Positions 1 to 8,060 of a stretch of 22,424 bases of DNA are shown here, in pieces; the first letter of the stretch is position 1, and every line of letters begins with the position of its first letter. The notes beneath the pieces are model-generated. The model saw nothing but the letters and a program-made list of their open reading frames with translations. It was not told where the DNA came from and ran no database searches. The position numbers and the translations under genes were made by a program. Source of the DNA: JAKBCQ01 sp021807585 (GTDB lineage Bacteria > Planctomycetota > Planctomycetia > Isosphaerales > Isosphaeraceae); assembly GCA_027325115.1 (NCBI GenBank), contig DAHWFG010000663.1, forward strand, positions 1 to 22,424. The letters run 5' to 3'.

Positions 1-975
1 CGATCGCCGATGGCGATTCAGGTGAAAGAATTCCAGCAATTTAAACCGAGCACGCGGATCCAGAAGCCCGAGAAGGGGAAGGCGGGATCGTTCGGCGGCA
101 TGAACATGATGATGGGCATGATGAGCGGCCAACAAGGCTACGGCGACTCGCAATCCATGATGATGAATATGATGAAAGGGGCGAGCGGTCGGATGGGGGG
201 CGCCGCGGGTGGAATGCGATCGACCGCGAAAAACGCTCCTGGAAAAGGCGAGTTGACCAAACAACGGAAGGCGGGCGCGGACGACAAAGAAGCGACGCCC
301 GAATCGGTATTCGACCCCTATTTTAATGTCGTTCAGCTTGATATTTACGGCAAGGCTCGGTTGTTCAACACGCCTCCTCCCGAAGAGAAGACCGAAAGCT
401 CGGCTGCGACCGCCGGAACGGGACTGCCCGGTTCGCCCGCCCCTGGTGATGCGGCGACTCCCGAAGCCGCCGCGAGCACGACCGCCGGAGCGCCGGCCCA
501 AGCACTTCCGGGAGGCATTCCCGGCGCCCCAGCCGCTCCGGACGCCGCCGGATCACCCGCGATGACCGGGAACGCCGCCCCAATTCCGAACGCCGCGCCG
601 AACACTCAGCCCGCGGCGCCGGGCTCTCCCGCTGCGCCCGATGCCGCGGCGGCAAAATCGGCGAATGTCGGTGGCGCCGCGTCCCCCGCTCCAGCCGGCG
701 CCGTTCCCAGCGTTCCTCCCGCGACCTCGCCGGCTGCGACCGGAGGCGCGGCGAATGCTCCTTCGACCGCTCCCGCGACCGAGAAACCCGCGGTCGATAC
801 TCCCAAGGATTCCAAGCCCGATGCCGCCAAGCCCGATGCCGCGGCCAAGCCCGATGCCGCCAAGCCGGTAGAAGGCGCGAAGGGATCGGCCGAAAAAGCC
901 AAAGCTCCGGCGGCCAAAGGCGATTCATCGTCTCCGGCGCCCCAGGGAGGATCGGCCTCGGCGAAATCGTCGTAA
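1..975 (+). CDS. Met/Gly-rich then Ala/Pro-rich protein, probably 5'-truncated by the window edge
   Basis: The frame is open from base 1. The first ATG is at 10, but only nine bases precede it and no ribosome site can be seen, so the true start probably lies outside the window. From that ATG it encodes 321 residues. Residues about 28-70 are Met/Gly/Gln-rich (runs such as MNMMMGMM). A short folded-looking segment follows at about 100-122, including FDPYFNVVQLDIYGKARLFN. The last 190 residues are a disordered Ala/Pro/Gly tail ending in KPDAA repeats. The next gene, 92 bases on, carries the same Met/Gly-rich composition, so the two probably act together. The FDPYFNVV segment resembles the end of planctomycete proteins found beside PilM/PilO-like pilus genes; this is from memory and uncertain. 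No enzymatic function is suggested. Confidence 0.7.
   Translation, partial: RSPMAIQVKEFQQFKPSTRIQKPEKGKAGSFGGMNMMMGMMSGQQGYGDSQSMMMNMMKGASGRMGGAAGGMRSTAKNAPGKGELTKQRKAGADDKEATPESVFDPYFNVVQLDIYGKARLFNTPPPEEKTESSAATAGTGLPGSPAPGDAATPEAAASTTAGAPAQALPGGIPGAPAAPDAAGSPAMTGNAAPIPNAAPNTQPAAPGSPAAPDAAAAKSANVGGAASPAPAGAVPSVPPATSPAATGGAANAPSTAPATEKPAVDTPKDSKPDAAKPDAAAKPDAAKPVEGAKGSAEKAKAPAAKGDSSSPAPQGGSASAKSS
814..861 (+). repeat. In-frame KPDAA-coding short tandem repeat
   Basis: Three copies of a 15-base unit (aagcccgatgccgcc or gcg) lie at 814-828, 829-843 and 847-861, the last set off by one extra Ala codon. They encode Lys-Pro-Asp-Ala-Ala repeats near the end of the Ala/Pro tail. This is a likely site of slippage and length variation between strains. 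Confidence 0.8.
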
Positions 976-1067
976 ATTTACGACAAATTATTTGAACAGA
1001 TGTAGTTTATTCACTCGGCGCGTCGCGACGCGAGCGCCTTCGCCTCGAACCAAGGAGAATCGTTTCC

Positions 1068-3095
1068 ATGACCAACAACCCGGCTGTCGATAAGATTCTT
1101 GAACAATTAAAACAATTCGGCATTCGTCATGGCGAGAAGCTCGGCATGGCGATCGCGGCGGCGTCGTTTCTGGCCTTTGTGGGGATGAGCTTTTCGCGGG
1201 AGAGTATTCAGACGACTCCCGACGAGGTGAAGGGGCACGCAAAGCAGGCCGCCGATAATATTCGACGTCCTCAATCCGAGGCTTCGATCATCCAGAAAAT
1301 CGAAAACGACAAGATCGTCGTGGTGAATTTTGACCAAAAGGTGAAGGAATCGAGTTCCAAGGAATTGGTGGCGTCGGAATTCGCGTTGCCGATTCCCTGG
1401 ACGACGAACGAACCGGGGGCGGGGCTCGTGCGCGAGGACCCGGTGCTGCTGGCGGCGACCGAACTTTACGCCAGTCGTGGTCGCGGAGGCGTGCTGATGT
1501 ATCAACTTGATGAAAACGGCGATCCGGTTCCGCTCACCGAGAAAGACAAACAACAACCTCGACCGACCAAACGGAAAAAGAAGCGTCCCGCGGGAGGAGG
1601 GATGGGAGGCGGTATGGGAGGGATGATGGGGGGCGGTATGGGAGGTGGCGGTCGGAAGAAGCGGGTCGGTCCTTCGAGCAAGAAGCAAGAAGCCCAGGCC
1701 GAAGCCGAACGGAAGAACCAGGAACGGAAGCAGGCGCTCGCGGGAAGCGTCGACGAAGCCGCCGAGGCGGCCAAGGAGAAGGAAGAAAAAGAAGACAATC
1801 AAGAATACAAGCAAACCGTTAAGGGTTTGCGATGGGTGGTTTTGACGGGCGTTTTGGACAACAAGGCGTTCATCAAAAATTTTTCGAAGGCGATCCGCCA
1901 AACATCGGCACATCCCAATTATTTGCGACTCGACGTGACGCGTCAGGTACGCGATACCAGCGGCGATTGGAGCGACTGGGAGAAAGTCGATCTCGATCGG
2001 AATTACACGATTTTGGACAATCTTCCCGATTCGTCCGAGGAACTGACGAAGGACGAATATCGGATCGAGACGTTGGTTGATCCGCTACCCAAGCTGCGCA
2101 CGGGACGTTGGCAAGGAGTGCATATCGCTCGGCTCGTTCCCAAAGACAAACGCGAGATCAAGCCTCCACCGCGGACCGGCGGCGGCGCCGGGGGATACAT
2201 GACGGGGGGTTCCGACATGATGTCGATGATGATGGGTGGTCAACAAGACCAATCGTCGATGATGTCTCAGATGATGTCGCAGAACTCGCAGGGTTCGAGC
2301 ATGATGCAGCAAATGATGGGGAATCAACAATCGGGTTACGGCAACAGCATGAAGATGTCGGGGATGGGGATGGGGGGCGCGGCCGAGGCCGATTATCCCA
2401 AGTCGAATGCCGACGAGATCATGATTCGATCGCTCGATTTCACTGTCGACCCCGATACTTCTTATCGTTACCGCGTGCGGGTTGTGGTGAAGAACCCGAA
2501 TTATAAGTACGATAACGTGATGCCTGGAACCAACACCAAGGACAAAGAACTTTTCGGCCCCTGGAGCGAGCCCTCAAACGAGGTGAGCGTTCCGCCCGAC
2601 GTGATGGTTCATCTCGATGAGAAAACGCCCGAGGGAACGGCCAACGTCACCGGCGATCAGATGACGTATCAGGTGACGCGGTGGAATCCCGACGACGGGC
2701 TTAATATCTGCCGAACGTTCCGCATCATGGAGGGAGAATCGATCGGTGTTCCCTATTCGATGACGGTTCCCAAAATCGGCATCGACGAAGACGCTCCGAC
2801 GCAGAATCAGAACAAACCGATCGATTTCAACAGCCACGAGATCTTGCTCGACGACTTTGGAGGGTCGATCTCGCTCGCGGCGCTCGACGCCGATCTCCCT
2901 CCAATGCAACTTCCCGCCTCGTCGGTGATGCTGAAATCGGACGGAAGATTGACGATCCACGAGGAAAACTCGGATCATTCCGACCCGATGATGAAAGCGT
3001 TGAAGGACGATTGGGAACGAGCCATCAAAGGCCCCAAGAAAAAGAAAACCTCTCCCGGCATGATGGGGGGCGGGATGATGATGCAAGGGCGTTGA
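1068..3095 (+). CDS. Membrane-anchored Met/Gly-rich planctomycete protein of unknown function
   Basis: This encodes 675 residues. The ATG follows AAGGAG at 1052-1057 with ten bases between, which fixes the start. One hydrophobic helix at residues about 24-42 (LGMAIAAASFLAFVGMSFS) suggests an inner-membrane anchor with the bulk outside the cytoplasm. Residues about 170-200 are a Gly/Met run followed by a basic and then a charged coiled segment. Residues about 370-440 are a second Met/Gly/Gln/Ser-rich tract with repeated MMSQ and MMQQMM. Residues about 453-510 (SYRYRVRVVVKNPNY, then GPWSEPSNEVSVP) look like a fibronectin-III-type strand pattern. The C-terminus returns to Gly/Met. It is probably cotranscribed with the upstream Met/Gly-rich gene. 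I know of no characterised member. A structural role in a planctomycete pilus or secretion complex is only an inference. Confidence 0.85.
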   Translation: MTNNPAVDKILEQLKQFGIRHGEKLGMAIAAASFLAFVGMSFSRESIQTTPDEVKGHAKQAADNIRRPQSEASIIQKIENDKIVVVNFDQKVKESSSKELVASEFALPIPWTTNEPGAGLVREDPVLLAATELYASRGRGGVLMYQLDENGDPVPLTEKDKQQPRPTKRKKKRPAGGGMGGGMGGMMGGGMGGGGRKKRVGPSSKKQEAQAEAERKNQERKQALAGSVDEAAEAAKEKEEKEDNQEYKQTVKGLRWVVLTGVLDNKAFIKNFSKAIRQTSAHPNYLRLDVTRQVRDTSGDWSDWEKVDLDRNYTILDNLPDSSEELTKDEYRIETLVDPLPKLRTGRWQGVHIARLVPKDKREIKPPPRTGGGAGGYMTGGSDMMSMMMGGQQDQSSMMSQMMSQNSQGSSMMQQMMGNQQSGYGNSMKMSGMGMGGAAEADYPKSNADEIMIRSLDFTVDPDTSYRYRVRVVVKNPNYKYDNVMPGTNTKDKELFGPWSEPSNEVSVPPDVMVHLDEKTPEGTANVTGDQMTYQVTRWNPDDGLNICRTFRIMEGESIGVPYSMTVPKIGIDEDAPTQNQNKPIDFNSHEILLDDFGGSISLAALDADLPPMQLPASSVMLKSDGRLTIHEENSDHSDPMMKALKDDWERAIKGPKKKKTSPGMMGGGMMMQGR

Positions 3096-3133
3096 TCGCA
3101 CCGACATGATTAACTAGGTACGCACTTGAAGAT

Positions 3134-3158
3134 TGAATCGATCGCTTTGATCGATTCA
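3134..3158. repeat. Perfect 10-bp inverted repeat containing CGATCG
   Basis: The arms TGAATCGATC and GATCGATTCA are perfectly complementary and flank a five-base loop (GCTTT). The element lies 38 bases after the stop at 3095 and 40 bases before the intrinsic terminator. It has no U-tract of its own. It may protect the mRNA 3' end or bind a protein. The structure is certain; the function is unknown. Confidence 0.6.
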
Positions 3159-3197
3159 CTTGCCGCGAGCGTGGTTTTGAGATTGCGTATCATGCGA

Positions 3198-3234
3198 GGC
3201 GACGCCGGAAGCGACCGGCGTCGCCGTTTTATTT
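3198..3234 (+). terminator. Rho-independent terminator after the Met/Gly-rich gene
   Basis: An 11-bp perfect GC-rich stem (3198-3208 with 3215-3225) closes on a six-base loop (AAGCGA). It is followed at once by GTTTTATTT. It sits about 100 bases after the stop codon at 3095 and probably ends the transcript of the two Met/Gly-rich genes. Confidence 0.85.
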
Positions 3235-3354
3235 CGCGGCGCAATCGCCTCACGGGCTCGAAAAGGCGACGAAACGGCATCAGCGAAAAGCGGTGGTTCT
3301 CGATCGGATGGAATCGGCTGATTGGTGTGATTGGTCGCCGAATTCTCCAGGGGC

Positions 3355-3383
3355 TTGTCGTCTTGGCGTTCTCGATTTACAAT
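3355..3383 (+). promoter_or_regulatory. Candidate sigma-70-type promoter for the HlyD-type gene
   Basis: TTGTCG (3355-3360) and TACAAT (3378-3383) are separated by exactly 17 bases. They match the consensus at four and five of six positions. The element lies between the terminator and the ATG at 3624, giving a predicted leader of about 234 bases. A second -10-like hexamer, TATACT at 3496-3501, has no good -35 partner. Confidence 0.5.
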
Positions 3384-3623
3384 GCGTGATGAGATTGGTC
3401 GATAAGTAGTTCCACCCGCCCGCAGGTCACCCGCCCCGATCCCGCCCGAGGGAGTTGATTTTCCGATGAAACACCGCTTCCGCCCCGGAACATCTTATAC
3501 TTCCATTAAGATCGAAACGGGGAAGTGTGGACCGAGGGTGGGACTATTGGAATCGGTTGTTCGCCGATTTCGACTTGATCGTCGGTTTGCTGCGTCGAAA
3601 CCTCTGGACGCGAGGGTTTTGAG

Positions 3624-5111
3624 ATGAGATCGAAAACCTTTGTCCGTCGAATCTTGATCGCCGGTTTCGGCGTTTTTGTCGTGGTTTCGTCGATCTGGGC
3701 GATTGGTCGGTTTCAGCGTCGGCGCGAGTTGCTCGCTCAAATCCAGTCGCTGCCGATCGTCGAAGTCGGGCGGATGGACTTGAAGTCGACTCTCACGTCC
3801 GCGGGAGAAATATCGAGTTCGAATCAAACGACGATCCGCTGCCAGTTAGAAAAGATCGTCTCGAGCAACTCGATGATCAAGGGGGAGAATCGAGGCGCCT
3901 CGGCGATCATCTGGCTACTCCCCGACGGTTCGATCGTTAAAAAAGGAGACGTGATCTGCAAGCTCGACGCTTCGGATTTCGAGGAACAAGAGCTTCAGCA
4001 AAAGATCCTTGTGCAGCAAACGATCGCTCTGACGACGCAAAATCGGCTTGACCTTGAGCTCGCCGAGACGGCTCTCGAGGAATATCAAAAAGGGCTCAAA
4101 GAGCAATTTCGCATTGATTTGGAATCGCGCTTCAAACTTGCACGATCCGATTATGAAAAAGCTCAAATTCGGATGAAATGGTCCGAGGAGATGCTCGCCA
4201 AGGGGTATCTCGGCAAGGGCCAATATATGACCGACAAGCAAAACTTACTGACGATGAGCGCGGAATATGAGAACGCCAAGAAGGCGAACTCGGTTTTCAT
4301 GGATTACACGACGCAAAAAGAGATGAAGTGTTTGATGGTGGACGTACAGACGGCTCGGACGAATCTCGAATCGCGTCTGCTCACGTTGAAGTTACAACAA
4401 ACACGTCTTGAACACATTCAATTACAGATTCGTCGCTGCACGATGACCGCTCCCCACGATGGAATGTTGATCTACGCGCATCGCCCTGAATTCGGCTTCA
4501 CGGTTGAAGAGGGAGTCGTCGTTCGACAACGGATGCGCTTGTTCTATCTGCCCGATATCAATCAAATGGAAGTCGTTTCTCAAATTCATGAATCCATTGT
4601 CGATAAGATTCAAGAAGGGATGGCGGTGAAGGTTCGGGTGGAGGCGCTCAATCATCGCGAGATCGACGGGACCGTGGTTTCGGTGAAGCCCGTGCCCGAA
4701 TCCGAGCGGTTCGCGTTCATGGGGAACGAGATCAAGAATTACGCCGGAAAAGTGAAGTTGAATTCGGTTCCCGAGGGATTGCGACCGGGCATGACCGCCG
4801 AAGTGACTTTCATCGAATCGGTACATCGTGATGCATTAGTGATTCCGATTGGGGCGATGCGAGTGGAGAACGGTCGCGAGGTTTGCTACATCCGCGACGA
4901 CGACGGTTTGGAACGGCGCGAATTGACGATCGGGCTCTCGTCGCCGGAATTTCTTGAGGTGACTTCGGGTGTTGAGCAGGGAGACAAGATCATTAGCGAC
5001 CCTGCTTTGGTCGACGGTCTACCCGATCGCTCGATCGTTCGAACCCGCGCCGAGGATCCCCGATTGGCGCGGAAGCGTCGCTCCGCGGTCGTGCCGAAAA
5101 TGCCAATCTAA
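3624..5111 (+). CDS. HlyD/RND-type periplasmic adaptor (membrane fusion protein)
   Basis: Membrane fusion proteins bridge an inner-membrane pump or ABC transporter to an outer-membrane exit. This 495-residue protein has an N-terminal anchor at about 9-27 (ILIAGFGVFVVVSSIWAIG). The first half of the lipoyl/barrel-sandwich domain is at about 40-120 and includes GSIVKKGDVICKLDASDFEE. A long helical hairpin spans about 115-270. The second lipoyl half starts near 273 (TMTAPHDGMLIYAHRPEFGF). A beta-barrel segment is at about 315-395 and a membrane-proximal domain at about 395-475 (RPGMTAEVTF, LVIPIGAMRVENGREVCYI). GAGGG at 3612-3616 supports the start. The first lipoyl half carries an insertion (about 75-95, around MIKGENRGASAIIWL). 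No pump, ABC transporter or TolC-like gene lies nearby, so the partner and substrate are unknown. Confidence 0.9.
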   Translation: MRSKTFVRRILIAGFGVFVVVSSIWAIGRFQRRRELLAQIQSLPIVEVGRMDLKSTLTSAGEISSSNQTTIRCQLEKIVSSNSMIKGENRGASAIIWLLPDGSIVKKGDVICKLDASDFEEQELQQKILVQQTIALTTQNRLDLELAETALEEYQKGLKEQFRIDLESRFKLARSDYEKAQIRMKWSEEMLAKGYLGKGQYMTDKQNLLTMSAEYENAKKANSVFMDYTTQKEMKCLMVDVQTARTNLESRLLTLKLQQTRLEHIQLQIRRCTMTAPHDGMLIYAHRPEFGFTVEEGVVVRQRMRLFYLPDINQMEVVSQIHESIVDKIQEGMAVKVRVEALNHREIDGTVVSVKPVPESERFAFMGNEIKNYAGKVKLNSVPEGLRPGMTAEVTFIESVHRDALVIPIGAMRVENGREVCYIRDDDGLERRELTIGLSSPEFLEVTSGVEQGDKIISDPALVDGLPDRSIVRTRAEDPRLARKRRSAVVPKMPI

Positions 5112-5247
5112 CGCCTCAAGTCGCAACCCGTTGTCGTGTCGACTGATCGCCGAGGTAAGGACGGTCGATTTTAGAGGAGGGAGTTCCACGCGCAAACGCG
5201 CGGCTCGCCGAAGATTAGCATCTCCTTAAGCGTTGGAGAAGGTATCG

Positions 5248-5766
5248 ATGCCGGCGAAATCATCCTCATCCCGGTCGGTGACGACGGGCTCGTCGGCTCA
5301 ACCGCTTTGGAACGCGGCGATCATGGCGGTTGCGATCATCGCGGCGTTTTGGCTTCTGGTTGCTCGCAACCGGTTATCGTGGCCGCCGAAGGAATTGCTG
5401 GCAGGGGCGACGACGCTTGCGGGCTGTTTGGCGCTCGCGGGACCTCTGGTCGAATTGCGACGAGGCGATCAAGAGCGTGGCGTCGGCGATCTCGCTTGGC
5501 TCGCCTCGGGCTTTTTGCTCTGGGTGTTCGACCTTCAAATGGCGTTTCGGGGCGCGGCGCGGGGCTGGAATTGGACGAACCCGCTGGGAACACAGTCGAT
5601 GGGTTTGACGATGCTTGCGATCGTCCTCGCGGGTCGATTTCACACGCGGGGGGGACCGCAATGGACCTGGACAAACATTCTGGGGTGGTCGCTCGCGGTG
5701 TTTTGGATCGGGGTGGGTTTTTCGGCGAGCGACGGCGGCCGATCGTTCTTGATTTGGCCGCGTTGA
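5248..5766 (+). CDS. Small multi-pass membrane protein, function unknown
   Basis: This encodes 172 residues from the ATG at 5248, which follows GGAGAAGG (5235-5242) at good spacing. A TTG five codons upstream overlaps that ribosome site and is unlikely to be used. A Ser-rich N-terminus precedes four or five hydrophobic segments, at about 23-43, 50-70, 80-100, 118-132 and 139-160. Trp residues cluster near the last ones (WTWTNILGW). I recognise no family or catalytic motif. It starts 136 bases after the HlyD-type gene on the same strand, so it could be cotranscribed, but it is too small and featureless to be called that adaptor's pump. Confidence 0.7.
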   Translation: MPAKSSSSRSVTTGSSAQPLWNAAIMAVAIIAAFWLLVARNRLSWPPKELLAGATTLAGCLALAGPLVELRRGDQERGVGDLAWLASGFLLWVFDLQMAFRGAARGWNWTNPLGTQSMGLTMLAIVLAGRFHTRGGPQWTWTNILGWSLAVFWIGVGFSASDGGRSFLIWPR

Positions 5767-5770
5767 TTGC

Positions 5771-5799
5771 TTGACGCTCGCGCGTCGGGCGATTAGGCT
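5771..5799 (+). promoter_or_regulatory. Weak candidate promoter
   Basis: TTGACG (5771-5776) and TAGGCT (5794-5799) are 17 bases apart in the 137-base gap ahead of the DUF4190-like gene. The -35 matches at five of six positions but the -10 is poor. The alternative is read-through from the upstream membrane-protein gene. Confidence 0.3.
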
Positions 5800-5903
5800 A
5801 ATATGATTACGATCGAGTCGAAGCGTCAGCGGGAATTGCGCATTATATTGTGTTATCAATACGCGACGGCTACCGCGATCGTGCCATCGGAGCGAACGTT
5901 GAA

Positions 5904-6710
5904 ATGGCGATGGATGTGAAAACGAGAGAGACTTCCGCGGCCGACGATTCGCCCGCGATCGAGAACGAGATCCCGACATACCGGGCGATCAGCCCGCTCG
6001 CGGTCGCGAGCGCCATCCTGGGCGCGGCGTCGATCTTTTCGTTCGCGGACGACTTTTTCTGGTTGGTGGCGCTGGCGGCGATCATTACAGGTGCGATCGC
6101 GGCGCGGCGGATCACACAATATGCTGATATTTACACCGGCCTCAATTTCGCCCGGATCGGGATCGCGCTCGGGCTGATTTTCGGTCTTTCTTCGTTCACG
6201 TCGGCGCAGGTTCAAGGCGTGATTCGGTGGCGTCGAGCCGAGCAATTCTCCAAAAAATATGTAGAGATTTTAAATACAGGGGAACTGGCGGACGCGATAT
6301 ACTGGCGTCAACCGCCGCAGCAGCGGAAGGGTCATACTCCGGCGGATATGATGAATGAATTGATGAAACAGGCGGCCTCGAATCAGGCGGTTTCGGAGAT
6401 GGTATTGGGACCGATCAAAACGATCAAGGCGCGGATGCAAGCGGCGGGGGGTCAAAAGATCGCGTATCTAACGGTTGTGAATCATGGAACCGAAGGGACG
6501 GGATCGTACGCCAACGTGGTACTCAAGTTCGATGAATACCGCGGTCCCGCTCAATCGATCCCGGAACAATACGCGCTCCTCTCGCTGATGACCGTGGGCT
6601 CCGATCGGGAATGGTATGTTAAAGAAATTAACTTTCCTTATGCGTACAATCCCAACGTGACCCCCGTCGAAAAACTCGACGACGGCCACGGGCACGGCGA
6701 TCAACATTGA
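5904..6710 (+). CDS. DUF4190-like membrane protein
   Basis: This encodes 268 residues from the ATG at 5904, chosen because GGAG lies at 5889-5892. A GTG at 5850 would add 18 residues but has no ribosome site. An N-terminal cytoplasmic stretch of about 28 residues is followed by hydrophobic segments at about 30-46, 51-66 and 82-98. The stretch AISPLAVASAILGAASIFSF and the later GLNFARIGIALGLIFG match the pattern of DUF4190 membrane proteins. The remaining 170 residues are soluble and have no recognised motif; they end in a His/Gly-rich tail (DDGHGHGDQH). The stop codon overlaps the 3' end of queD on the other strand by 10 bases. Function unknown. Confidence 0.75.
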   Translation: MAMDVKTRETSAADDSPAIENEIPTYRAISPLAVASAILGAASIFSFADDFFWLVALAAIITGAIAARRITQYADIYTGLNFARIGIALGLIFGLSSFTSAQVQGVIRWRRAEQFSKKYVEILNTGELADAIYWRQPPQQRKGHTPADMMNELMKQAASNQAVSEMVLGPIKTIKARMQAAGGQKIAYLTVVNHGTEGTGSYANVVLKFDEYRGPAQSIPEQYALLSLMTVGSDREWYVKEINFPYAYNPNVTPVEKLDDGHGHGDQH

Positions 6711-7120
6711 TTGTCGGAATCGCCGAGATAAGTCGCGTGACAATTGTCGGTTTCCCATAAGTCGATCTTAACGACCGGGAGACCGAGTTCCACCGATCGT
6801 TCGAAAATCAACCGCGCGATATTCTCGGCGGTCGGGTTGTCGTTCATGACGAAAACCCGCTCGCCTCGCTCGATCAAGATCGGTAAAAGCGGATCGTCTT
6901 TATGTAGCAACATATTGTGATCAAGATGATCATCGATCCAACGTTGCACGCTCCCCTTGATGTCGGCGAAGTCGACGAGCATACCCCTCGCATCGAGCGT
7001 CGGCGCTTCAAGCGTGACGACCACGCGTCCGTTATGACCGTGCAAATGCCGGCATTTACCTTCGTAATTGAGCAACCGATGTCCATAACAAAACGCGATC
7101 TCTCTCGTTACGCGATACAT
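6701..7120 (-). CDS. queD: 6-carboxy-tetrahydropterin synthase (QueD/PTPS family)
   Basis: QueD converts dihydroneopterin triphosphate to 6-carboxy-5,6,7,8-tetrahydropterin, the first committed step towards preQ0 and queuosine. The 139-residue length is typical. Zinc ligands are visible as His14 (CYGHRL) and His27 and His29 (LHGHN). The catalytic Cys23 sits in the CxxxHGH pattern. Asp67-His68 (LDHN) matches the catalytic Asp/His pair, and WETDNCHATY near the end carries the conserved Glu. An AAAGGG stretch just upstream of the ATG is a weak ribosome site. The gene follows queC by 63 bases on the same strand, so the two are probably one transcript. A eukaryotic-type pterin role (PTPS) is less likely given the queC neighbour. 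Confidence 0.92.
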   Translation of the reverse strand: MYRVTREIAFCYGHRLLNYEGKCRHLHGHNGRVVVTLEAPTLDARGMLVDFADIKGSVQRWIDDHLDHNMLLHKDDPLLPILIERGERVFVMNDNPTAENIARLIFERSVELGLPVVKIDLWETDNCHATYLGDSDNQC

Positions 7121-7183
7121 ATCGCCCTTTCGGTGAACTTTGATGTACGAATCGAGCGGCTAAAGCGAACTCCCCGCCGCGAC

Positions 7184-7858
7184 TTACGCCGACGACGCGT
7201 AAATCGTTTTGTCGGGTATCCCCGCGTCGACAAACGATCCTCGGCGCTCCGCGCACTTGTTGCACCCGCCGCAATGCTCGCCCCCGACCGGATCAATGCA
7301 CGAAAACGTCAGCTCGAGCGGCCGGCCCGCGCCCAAACGCAATACGTCTGTTTTATTTAGGTGCTTATATGGCCGAATGATCTGAGGAGAATCTCCCAGC
7401 GCCCGGGACAACACCGATTCCATGGCACGATCGAATTCGGCGGTCGCATCGGCAAACGGGTTCGCCGCGAGCGTGCCGAGCGCAATCGCCTCAATCGCGT
7501 TGAGCCTGCACCAAATCGCCGGTTTGACGATCAGGAGAACGTTTCTCCCGGGAATTTCCACGGCGTCGTCCGCCGTATCGACGCCCGGCACATTGCTTCC
7601 CGACAACCCCCAATGATTGTCGTAGAGCTCGCGGCTCGGTTCGTCAAAAACGATCAAATCGAGCAACCCGGAGCAGGCGCTCGCCTCCAAAAAACGCTTC
7701 AAGTGCGCAAGCTCGATCTCCTCCCACCGGAGGCCGAAACGCACGTAAATCGGCCGAACCTGCTTGGCGAATCGGAGCATGTCTAGGCACATCACGGCGC
7801 TATCGACCCCGCCGCTCGTCAGCACGGCGAGCCTATCAAATCGATGTTCTTCGTTCAT
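7184..7858 (-). CDS. queC: 7-cyano-7-deazaguanine (preQ0) synthase QueC
   Basis: QueC uses ATP and ammonia to turn 7-carboxy-7-deazaguanine into preQ0. The 224-residue protein begins with the PP-loop ATP pyrophosphatase signature LTSGGVDSA (Ser15-Ala21). It ends with the structural zinc site Cys187, Cys196, Cys199 and Cys202 (C-x8-C-x2-C-x2-C, in GEHCGGCNKC). The length is normal for the family. The ATG is preceded by an unusually long purine-rich ribosome site, GAGGAGGAGG on the minus strand (7871-7880). queD follows in the same direction. The QueE step between the two enzymes is not encoded here, nor are QueF or Tgt, so the rest of the pathway must lie elsewhere. Confidence 0.95.
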   Translation of the reverse strand: MNEEHRFDRLAVLTSGGVDSAVMCLDMLRFAKQVRPIYVRFGLRWEEIELAHLKRFLEASACSGLLDLIVFDEPSRELYDNHWGLSGSNVPGVDTADDAVEIPGRNVLLIVKPAIWCRLNAIEAIALGTLAANPFADATAEFDRAMESVLSRALGDSPQIIRPYKHLNKTDVLRLGAGRPLELTFSCIDPVGGEHCGGCNKCAERRGSFVDAGIPDKTIYASSA

Positions 7859-7925
7859 GCCGATTCACAGCCTCCTCCTCGTCCACTCTCCGCCGCGCGA
7901 ATCCACGCGCGATCGATCGGCCCTT

Positions 7926-7954
7926 ATTCTAGGCGGAGCGCCCCTGTGCGGCAA
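7926..7954 (-). promoter_or_regulatory. Candidate promoter for queC-queD
   Basis: On the minus strand TTGCCG (7954-7949) and TAGAAT (7931-7926) are separated by exactly 17 bases. The predicted transcript start is about 60 bases upstream of the queC ATG. I looked for a compact preQ1 aptamer in that leader and saw none. Confidence 0.5.
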
Positions 7955-8060
7955 TCGCTCCCGTGCGAACGTTGACCGCTCTCAATACGGCGACGGCTGA
8001 GATACGTCGACTCTCATTCCATCAGTACTTATTCATCAATCTTATATCTGATTCCAATGA

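Larger units (their letters stand above)
3096..3623. other. 528-base gene-free region with hairpins, terminator and leader
   Basis: A short plus-strand frame at 3126-3389 (87 codons) lacks a ribosome site, spans the terminator and has an Arg-rich composition, so I treat the interval as non-coding. It contains a hairpin at 3134-3158, an intrinsic terminator at 3198-3234, a promoter candidate at 3355-3383 and a leader of about 234 bases ahead of the HlyD-type gene. Confidence 0.7.

Noticed and set aside
3126..3389. 87-codon frame as a possible small gene
   Set aside because: It runs through the intrinsic terminator and the promoter candidate, lacks a ribosome site and has a shadow-like Arg-rich composition.
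7859..7925. preQ1 riboswitch upstream of queC
   Set aside because: The roughly 60-base leader was read for a compact aptamer with a C-rich loop and an A-rich tail, and none was seen.
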